Below are positions 58,764-64,000 of a DNA stretch of 64,000 bases, in pieces. Under the pieces are notes generated by a model. That model had not been told where the DNA came from. It searched no databases and saw nothing but the letters and a program-made list of their open reading frames with translations. The position numbers and the translations under genes were made by a program. Positions within the stretch are counted from its first letter, which is position 1; the number at the start of each line of letters is the position of its first letter. The stretch comes from Thiomonas delicata (GTDB lineage: Bacteria; Pseudomonadota; Gammaproteobacteria; Burkholderiales; Burkholderiaceae_C), in assembly GCF_900088825.1 (NCBI RefSeq), contig NZ_LT592170.1, forward strand, positions 248,001 to 312,000. Direction: 5' to 3'.

Positions 58764-59906
58764 TCAGACAGCGGCCGGTTCCACGGTGCGACCGGACATC
58801 ACGTCGGCCGCCGGGGTGTACGGCAGGCCCAGGGCCTGCGCCACCGCGGCGTGCGTGATGCGTCCGGCATGAACGTTGAGGCCGGCGCGCAGATGCGCGT
58901 CGTCGGCGCAAGCCCGTTGCCAGCCCTTGTTCGCCAGCGCCAGCGTGAAAGGCAGGGTGGCGTTGTTCAGCGCATAGGTCGACGTGCGGGCCACCGCACC
59001 GGGCATGTTGGCCACGCAGTAATGCACGACGCCGTCGACGATGTAGGTCGGCTCTTCGTGCGTCGTCGGCCGCGAGGTCTCGAAACAGCCGCCCTGGTCG
59101 ATGGCCACGTCCACCACCACACTGCCCGGGCGCATGCGCGCCAGATGGTCGCGCCTGACCAGCTTGGGCGCCGCGGCTCCCGGCACCAGCACCGCGCCCA
59201 CGACGAGGTCGGCATGCGTGACGGCGGCCTCGGTGGCCTGCAACGTGGCGTATTGGGTGCTGACGCGTCCGCCGAACAATTCGTCGAGCTGTCGCAAGCG
59301 CGGCAGGGACTTGTCGAGGATGGCGACGCGCGCGCCCAGGCCCACGGCCATGCGCGCGGCGTGCGTGCCCACGGTGCCGCCACCGAGAATCACCACGTCC
59401 CCCGCGGCAACGCCCGGCACGCCGCCGAGCAGCACGCCGCGCCCGCCGCCCGACTTTTGCAGCGCCGCCGCGCCGACCTGGATCGCCATGCGCCCGGCCA
59501 CCTCGCTCATCGGCGCCAGCAGGGGCAGGCCGCCATGGGCGTCGGTGACGGTTTCGTAGGCAATGGCGGTGCAGCCGCTGTCCATGAGCAGCCGCGCCTG
59601 CGCGGGGTCTGGCGCCAGGTGCAGATAGGTGAACAGCAACTGCCCGGGCCGCAGCATGCGGCACTCGACGGGCTGGGGCTCCTTGACCTTGACGATCATC
59701 TCCGCCGCGGCGAACACGCTGGCCGCATCGGGCGCAATCCTGGCCCCCGATGCGGCATAGGCGGCGTCGTCCGCGCCCATGCCGCCTCCGGCGCCCGTCT
59801 CGACCAGGACCGCATGGCCGTGGTGGACGAGTTCGCGCACCGCATCGGGCGTCAGGCCCACGCGGTACTCATGCACTTTGATTTCCTTGGGTACGCCGAT
59901 CAACAT
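58764..59906 (-). CDS. ald: alanine dehydrogenase
   Basis: A 380-residue NAD-dependent enzyme interconverting alanine and pyruvate/ammonia. The N-terminus [20 protein letters not shown], catalytic lysine in IVKVKEPQ, histidine in [11 protein letters not shown] and NAD site [20 protein letters not shown] are all intact. Length as in the family (about 370). It diverges from the Lrp-type gene 180 bases away, its likely activator. Confidence 0.94.
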   Translation of the reverse strand: MLIGVPKEIKVHEYRVGLTPDAVRELVHHGHAVLVETGAGGGMGADDAAYAASGARIAPDAASVFAAAEMIVKVKEPQPVECRMLRPGQLLFTYLHLAPDPAQARLLMDSGCTAIAYETVTDAHGGLPLLAPMSEVAGRMAIQVGAAALQKSGGGRGVLLGGVPGVAAGDVVILGGGTVGTHAARMAVGLGARVAILDKSLPRLRQLDELFGGRVSTQYATLQATEAAVTHADLVVGAVLVPGAAAPKLVRRDHLARMRPGSVVVDVAIDQGGCFETSRPTTHEEPTYIVDGVVHYCVANMPGAVARTSTYALNNATLPFTLALANKGWQRACADDAHLRAGLNVHAGRITHAAVAQALGLPYTPAADVMSGRTVEPAAV

Positions 59907-60086
59907 GACAAACTCCCCCGCGTCGTGATCCGCGCCGCGTGCTGCGGCAATGCAGACAGTATCGGACGCGTGGCGCGCAATGGGGTTGCAAGATCGGGGC
60001 GCACGAACCCTGGTTCAAGCAACAATGATTGGATTTTTTGGCGCTCGGCAGCGCAGAATTGCGCGAAACACCGCAAGCTCGACGAA

Positions 60087-60548
60087 ATGACCGAACTCGA
60101 TCACCATGATCGCGCCATTCTGGCCCTTCTGCAGTCCGATGCCCGCATGCCCAACGCCAGCCTGGCGGAGCGCGTGGGGCTGTCGCCGTCCGCCTGTCTG
60201 CGACGCGTCCAGCGGCTGGAGCAGGCCGGCGTCATCGCGCGCTATGTGGCCCTGCTCGACCCCCGCGCCATCGACCGCGCCACGACCGTGTTCATCGAAG
60301 TCACGCTCGACAGTCAGCGCGAGGAGGTGTTGGCCGCGTTCGAGCGGGCCGTGGCCGGATGCCGCGACATCCTGGAGTGCCACCTGATGGCGGGCGACTT
60401 CGACTATCTCCTGCGGGCCGCGGTGGCCAATCCCCAGGACTACGAACGCCTGCACAAGCAGGACCTGTCACGCCTGCCGCATGTCGTGCGCATCAAGTCC
60501 AGCTTCGCGCTGCGCACTGTCGTCAAACGCACCGACTATCCGGTGTAG
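60087..60548 (+). CDS. Lrp/AsnC family regulator, probably of ald
   Basis: A 153-residue protein with an N-terminal helix-turn-helix (NASLAERVGLSPSACLRRVQ) and a C-terminal RAM sensor domain (about 65-153; LECHLMAGDFDYLLRAAV). Lrp-type activators divergent from ald are well known (AldR and similar). The ATG at 60087 is chosen because the frame upstream runs antisense to ald. Alanine or leucine would be the expected effector (inference). Confidence 0.9.
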   Translation: MTELDHHDRAILALLQSDARMPNASLAERVGLSPSACLRRVQRLEQAGVIARYVALLDPRAIDRATTVFIEVTLDSQREEVLAAFERAVAGCRDILECHLMAGDFDYLLRAAVANPQDYERLHKQDLSRLPHVVRIKSSFALRTVVKRTDYPV

Positions 60549-60580
60549 GGGCGATCTCGGCGCGCCCGGCGCCGCCAGGC

Positions 60581-60970
60581 TCAGTGCGTCAGTCTGCGCA
60601 TGATGTGCACGTAATGTCTCGGCACCGCTTCGCCGGATTGCGCGCCTTCCCGGCTGTGTTCGACCACGTACAGGTCTTCACCCGGACGCCCGGCTTCGGA
60701 CACGCGGCCGACACGGTAGATGCCGGCCTTGGGAAGCAACTCGCAGGCGGCCAGCGCGATATAACCCTGACCGTCCTCGTCGACGACGATGGCCAGCTGG
60801 CCGGTGGCCTCCGCCACGGCCTGGACGCGCACGGATTCGAGCCGGCACATGCCCACGTTCTCGATATAGACCTGGGCGAGCTGGGCCATGCGTTCGGCCG
60901 CGGCGGGGTCGTTCAAGGACACGCTGGCGCGTGAAGCCGTCGCGATCTTCGTGGGTGTGTACTGAGCCAT
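60581..60970 (-). CDS. conserved hypothetical protein
   Basis: A 129-residue soluble protein, no signal peptide or membrane segment. The N-terminus is MAQYTPTKIATASRASVSLN, the middle is rich in alanine/valine (VRVQAVAEATGQLAIVVDED), and there is a C-terminal HYVHIMRRLTH. I recognise no family. It may be a single-gene unit; an AGTGAAGGACGAC purine-rich stretch precedes the ATG. Frame and composition look like a real gene, but no function can be inferred. Confidence 0.6.
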   Translation of the reverse strand: MAQYTPTKIATASRASVSLNDPAAAERMAQLAQVYIENVGMCRLESVRVQAVAEATGQLAIVVDEDGQGYIALAACELLPKAGIYRVGRVSEAGRPGEDLYVVEHSREGAQSGEAVPRHYVHIMRRLTH

Positions 60971-61205
60971 GGCCGTCGTCCTTCACTGGAAAAATCGTGG
61001 AACACGAGACCGATGCCGGATGGCCGATCTCTTTGTTGCCCACTGTAGGAAGGACGATGCAAAGCGACCGTGAACGATTTCACGGAATCACGAGGAATTT
61101 TCCAATGCTCACCTGGACGCGACACCCCGCCCGCCAGGAAGGCGGAAACCCAGGCACAAACCTGCCAGAGCGGCGAACAAGCCGCACCACGCCGCCACGC
61201 CAGCC

Positions 61206-61373
61206 TTATGCCCTGCGGCGCGTTTGCTGCATGGGTGCCTGCCGTGTGAAATCGTTCGCGCCACTGACCCCGTGCCGTGGGCGCAGGCCGCGCCACAAGG
61301 CGAGCCCGACGCCCAAAACCAGACTGACGGCGCCGATGCCAAGCAGGTAGAGGACAAACATGACTAGCGACAT
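61206..61373 (-). CDS. single-pass membrane microprotein (55 residues)
   Basis: From the ATG at 61373 (alternative at 61361) it reads MSLVMFVLYLLGIGAVSLVL and continues GVGLALWRGLRPRHG, then a hydrophilic Arg/Gln tail to a TAA. One strong transmembrane helix (about 4-27) is flanked by a positive cytoplasmic end, as in many real membrane peptides. GGGGAG lies 14-19 bases upstream. It is too short for most gene callers. No family recognised; the case rests on the hydrophobic pattern and the gap it fills. Confidence 0.42.
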   Translation of the reverse strand: MSLVMFVLYLLGIGAVSLVLGVGLALWRGLRPRHGVSGANDFTRQAPMQQTRRRA

Positions 61374-61535
61374 GGACTGGCTCGATCTCCCCGGTGCAGG
61401 CGGCTCGGGTACGCCGGCGACGATCGACCGCCGCGCATGGTGCGCCTGCCATGCATGAGTGGCCCAGCCTGCGCCTGGAGTTCCGCGCCGGAATGCAAGA
61501 ATTTGTTGCGCCCACGCCGCGAGGCGCGGCCGATC

Positions 61536-62450
61536 TCAGGCCCGCATCAGGGTGGCCTTGCCGAACAGGCTTTCGATCAAGTCGACCGCCAGTTCGGCGG
61601 TGCGGTTGCGCACGTCGTAGGCCGGGTTCAACTCCATCACGTCCAGCGAGCCGAGCAGGCCGGTGTCGGCGATCATCTCCATGCACAGCTGCGCCTCGCG
61701 GTAGCTCGGGCCGCCGCGCACCGTGGTCGCCACGCCGGGAGCGATGTCGGGGTCGAGGAAATCCACATCGAAGCTGACATGCAGGTGCGTCTCGTCATCC
61801 AGCCCGGCCAACGCCATGTCCATCACCTGGCGCATGCCGAGTTCGTCGATGGTGCGCATGTCGAACACATCGAGGCCGACGCCATGCACCAGGCGCTTTT
61901 CGCCCGCGTCGACGCTGCGGATGCCGATCTGGCGCAGGCAATGCGGCGCGATGGCGGGAACCGTGCCGGACAGCGCCAGCAGTTCCTGCGGCCCATGCCC
62001 GCACAGGCAGGCCACCGGCATGCCGTGCAGATTGCCGGTCGGCGTGATCGCGCTGGTATTGAAGTCCGCATGCGCGTCGAGCCACAGCACGCGCAGCTTG
62101 CGGCCCCGTGCCCGGCAATGCGCCGCCACCGCGCCGATCGAGCCGACAGCCAGGCTGTGGTCGCCGCCCAGCAGCACCGGCAGGGTTGCCGCGTCCAGCG
62201 CATCGCGCACGGCCATGAACACGGCACGGTTCCACGCCACCACCTCCGGCAGGTGGCGATAGCCGTCCAGCGGCGGCTGCCAGGGGTTGGCCGGACCGGC
62301 GAGATTGCCCTGATCGTCCACCCGCAGTCCGAGCGCCTGCAGCGCCTCGCGCAAGCCCGCGACGCGCAGCGCCTCGGGGCCCATGGAGGCGCCGCGGCTG
62401 CCCGCGCCGACATCGGTGGGCGCGCCGATCAGACGAATGGCGACGCTCAT
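61536..62450 (-). CDS. rocF: arginase
   Basis: A 304-residue manganese ureohydrolase. The metal-ligand motifs are PVLLGGDHSLAVGSIGAV, VLWLDAHADFNT and HVSFDVDFLDPDIAPGVAT. The N-terminus IRLIGAPTDVGAGSRGASMGP places it with true arginases rather than agmatinases. It would release urea and ornithine from arginine. Its stop and the LOG-family gene start are separate; the arginase ATG is nine bases after the LOG gene stop, so the two are co-transcribed. Confidence 0.92.
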   Translation of the reverse strand: MSVAIRLIGAPTDVGAGSRGASMGPEALRVAGLREALQALGLRVDDQGNLAGPANPWQPPLDGYRHLPEVVAWNRAVFMAVRDALDAATLPVLLGGDHSLAVGSIGAVAAHCRARGRKLRVLWLDAHADFNTSAITPTGNLHGMPVACLCGHGPQELLALSGTVPAIAPHCLRQIGIRSVDAGEKRLVHGVGLDVFDMRTIDELGMRQVMDMALAGLDDETHLHVSFDVDFLDPDIAPGVATTVRGGPSYREAQLCMEMIADTGLLGSLDVMELNPAYDVRNRTAELAVDLIESLFGKATLMRA

Positions 62451-62459
62451 CGATGCGCC

Positions 62460-63362
62460 TCAGCCGGCAGGCGCATGCGTCTGTTCGAGCGCGCCGTCCA
62501 ACCCGAATTCGTGGCGCAAGAGATCCCAGGCTTCTTCGGCCGTCTCGACGAAGTGGAACAGCTTGACGTCGTGCGCGCTGATCATGCCGGTGTGGACGAG
62601 GTGGTCGAAATTGATCAGCGAGACCCAGAACTGGCGGTCGAACAACAGGATGGGGCGCTTGCGCACCTTGCCGGTCTGCGTCAGGGTCAGCACCTCGAAC
62701 AGCTCGTCCAGCGTGCCGAAGCCGCCGGGGAAGCACACCAGCGCGACCGAGCGCATCAGGAAGTGCATCTTGCGCAGCGCGAAGTAGTGGAACTGGAAAC
62801 AAAGCTGCGGTGTGATGTAAGGGTTGGGCTGCTCCTCGTGCGGCAGCACGATGTTCAGCCCGATGCTCGCGCCGCCCGCCTCGTGCGCGCCGCGATTGCC
62901 GGCCTCCATCACTCCGGGGCCGCCGCCGGTGACGACCACGATGGGCTGCTCCAGCGAACTTGAAGCCTGGGTCACCAGCGCCGCAAAGCGGCGCGCCTCG
63001 TCGTAGTGGCGCGACATGGTCACGGCATGCCTGGCGCGCGTGATGGCCTGCGCGTCACCCTGCGCCTCGGCCTCGCGCAAGCGCGCTTGCGCGACCTCGG
63101 GCGCCAGAATGCGCGCGCTGCCGAAGATCACGATGGTGGCCTCGATGCCATGCTCGCGCTGCACCATCTCGGGTTTGAGCAGTTCGAGCTGCATGCGCAC
63201 GGGGCGCAGATCTTCTTGCAGCAGGAAGGCCGTGTCGGTGAAGGCCAGCCGGTAGCTGCTCTCCGGGCCAGCGTAGCGCGATGGCGCCTTGAGCTTGGCG
63301 GCTTCTTCCTGCGCCGAAGGGAAGTTGCGCGCGGCCAGTTGCTGTTTGCGTTTTCTCGTCAT
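62460..63362 (-). CDS. LOG-family (lysine decarboxylase-like) nucleotide phosphoribohydrolase
   Basis: A 300-residue Rossmann protein with the LOG signature VVVTGGGPGVMEAGNRGAHE and CFPGGFGTLDELFEVLTL. Such proteins cleave nucleoside monophosphates (cytokinin activation in plants, PpnN-type in bacteria); the name lysine decarboxylase is historical. An N-terminal extension of about 80 residues, rich in Lys/Arg/Gln, precedes the core IVIFGSARILAPEVAQ. It is upstream of arginase. Confidence 0.85.
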   Translation of the reverse strand: MTRKRKQQLAARNFPSAQEEAAKLKAPSRYAGPESSYRLAFTDTAFLLQEDLRPVRMQLELLKPEMVQREHGIEATIVIFGSARILAPEVAQARLREAEAQGDAQAITRARHAVTMSRHYDEARRFAALVTQASSSLEQPIVVVTGGGPGVMEAGNRGAHEAGGASIGLNIVLPHEEQPNPYITPQLCFQFHYFALRKMHFLMRSVALVCFPGGFGTLDELFEVLTLTQTGKVRKRPILLFDRQFWVSLINFDHLVHTGMISAHDVKLFHFVETAEEAWDLLRHEFGLDGALEQTHAPAG

Positions 63363-63449
63363 GGCGTGAGCTTAACGTCTTCGCCGCCCGTGCGTTCCCG
63401 GGCCGCGCCGCCTCCATTCAGCCGCATGGACGCCGGCGGGCCCGCCACA

Positions 63450-63839
63450 TCAGGCTCGACCCCGCATGCCCATGATCCACTGCGCCAGCTGGCGGGCCTG
63501 GTCCGGCATCAAGATCTGCTGGGAACCGCCATAGGCCGGCATGGGGATCACCCCCCAGGTGCCGACATGCCCGTCGAGGATGGCGTTCTCCAGGATGGTT
63601 AGCGCCTTGGCGTTGCCCGCATAGCGCGCCGCGATGGCGGCATAGGCCGGGCCGACCTTCTTGTGGTGCATGGCATGGCAAGCCAGGCAGCCGGAGGCCT
63701 TCGCCAGCGACAGCATGGCGGCGTCGTTCGTGGCCGGCCCGGCCGCCGCCTGCGCCACGCCCGGCGACGCGAGCGCGGCCGCCCCGACCAGCCAGGCCCC
63801 GAGCAGCCGGCCTTGGATGCCGCGCAAACCGGATGTCAT
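63450..63839 (-). CDS. class I cytochrome c (c551/c552-like)
   Basis: A 129-residue periplasmic monoheme cytochrome with a signal peptide to about residue 32 (GVAQAAA). Haem site CLACH in ASGCLACHAMHHKKVGPAYA, and the methionine ligand is in GTWGVIPMPAY. This is the c551-type electron carrier pattern. It lies 15 bases downstream of the partial cytochrome gene at the right edge, in the same direction, so they form one transcript. Confidence 0.86.
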   Translation of the reverse strand: MTSGLRGIQGRLLGAWLVGAAALASPGVAQAAAGPATNDAAMLSLAKASGCLACHAMHHKKVGPAYAAIAARYAGNAKALTILENAILDGHVGTWGVIPMPAYGGSQQILMPDQARQLAQWIMGMRGRA

Positions 63840-63854
63840 GCGCGATTCACGCCG

Positions 63855-64000
63855 TCAGTGCGTCACCGCCGGCATCTGGTGCCCCATGACCGAACCTTTC
63901 GACAGCGCGGTGAGATAGACGACCAGGTCGACCATTTCGGGACTGTTGTAGCCAGGCGGCTTGCCCATGACGCCGGCGCGCACGCAATGCACGATCTGGC
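63855..64000 (-). CDS. c-type cytochrome, SoxA/TsdA-like C-terminus (5' end outside window)
   Basis: Only the last 48 codons are visible. They read QIVHCVRAGVMGKPPGYNSP, then EMVDLVVYLTALSKG and a closing HQMPAVTH. A cysteine followed by R/F, about ten residues, then GKPP and an aromatic-rich helix matches the axial-cysteine region of TsdA and SoxA (compare QGCFRFSQNGKAPP in tsdA here). No CxxCH is in the visible part. The identity is inference until the upstream part is read. Confidence 0.6.
   Translation of the reverse strand, partial: QIVHCVRAGVMGKPPGYNSPEMVDLVVYLTALSKGSVMGHQMPAVTH

Overview
The window is GC-rich chromosomal DNA (roughly two-thirds G+C) that reads as a betaproteobacterium of the order Burkholderiales. 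It most resembles a sulfur-oxidising, metal-tolerant lineage such as Thiomonas. The pointers are typical betaproteobacterial blocks (dusB-fis-purH-ruvC, rsmB-DUF4390-ntrY-ntrX, uvrA divergent from an MFS gene), the DUF1840, DUF3579 and HugZ families, and a thiosulfate dehydrogenase locus rich in c-type cytochromes and DsrE-like proteins. The genus is inference; no rRNA is present. I see no phage, insertion sequence or CRISPR array. One tRNA gene (Phe, GAA) is present.

Layout. 1-3562: metabolic genes (a cut D-2-hydroxyacid dehydrogenase, HMG-CoA lyase, glutathione S-transferase, YbaK deacylase, FlK-like thioesterase, DUF1289). 3622-7213: dusB, fis, purH, ruvC. 7382-13088: a branched-chain amino-acid binding protein, leuA with a long leader, fabA, ruvA, ruvB. 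13101-20617 is mostly leftward: fdhD, an MHS-type transporter, DUF1840, cyclopropane fatty acid synthase, a GAF-EAL c-di-GMP protein and a PsiF-like secreted protein. 20981-27283 is rightward: OsmC, a methyltransferase, DUF3579, the three-subunit proton-translocating transhydrogenase, and a zinc alcohol dehydrogenase of visibly lower G+C.

27496-35412: ssb, a mercury-resistance operon (merT-merP-merA, leftward), an MFS transporter and divergent uvrA. The ssb/MFS/uvrA set is a common neighbourhood, so the mer genes look inserted. They have a textbook MerR-type promoter with a 19-bp spacer but no merR beside them. 35486-46837: fructosamine kinase, a frameshifted acyl-CoA synthetase, an AidB-type acyl-CoA dehydrogenase with divergent TetR, dienelactone hydrolase, ubiC, a DMT exporter, AraC and amidase, HugZ, a CBS-domain protein and tRNA-Phe.

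46931-51922 is the leftward operon rsmB-DUF4390-ntrY-ntrX, whose response regulator lacks the AAA+ domain. 51981-58692 is the sulfur region: two secreted DsrE-family proteins and a small membrane protein downstream of proA, then, divergently, tsdB-tsdA (diheme cytochrome and thiosulfate dehydrogenase), a Tat-exported DsrE-like protein and an orphan solute-binding protein. I read this as a periplasmic thiosulfate/tetrathionate module with extra sulfur-carrier candidates; it is the most interesting part of the window. 58764-63362 holds ald with its divergent Lrp regulator, an unknown protein, a 55-residue membrane peptide gene, arginase and a LOG-family protein. The right edge has a cytochrome c551-like gene and the end of another cytochrome of SoxA/TsdA character.
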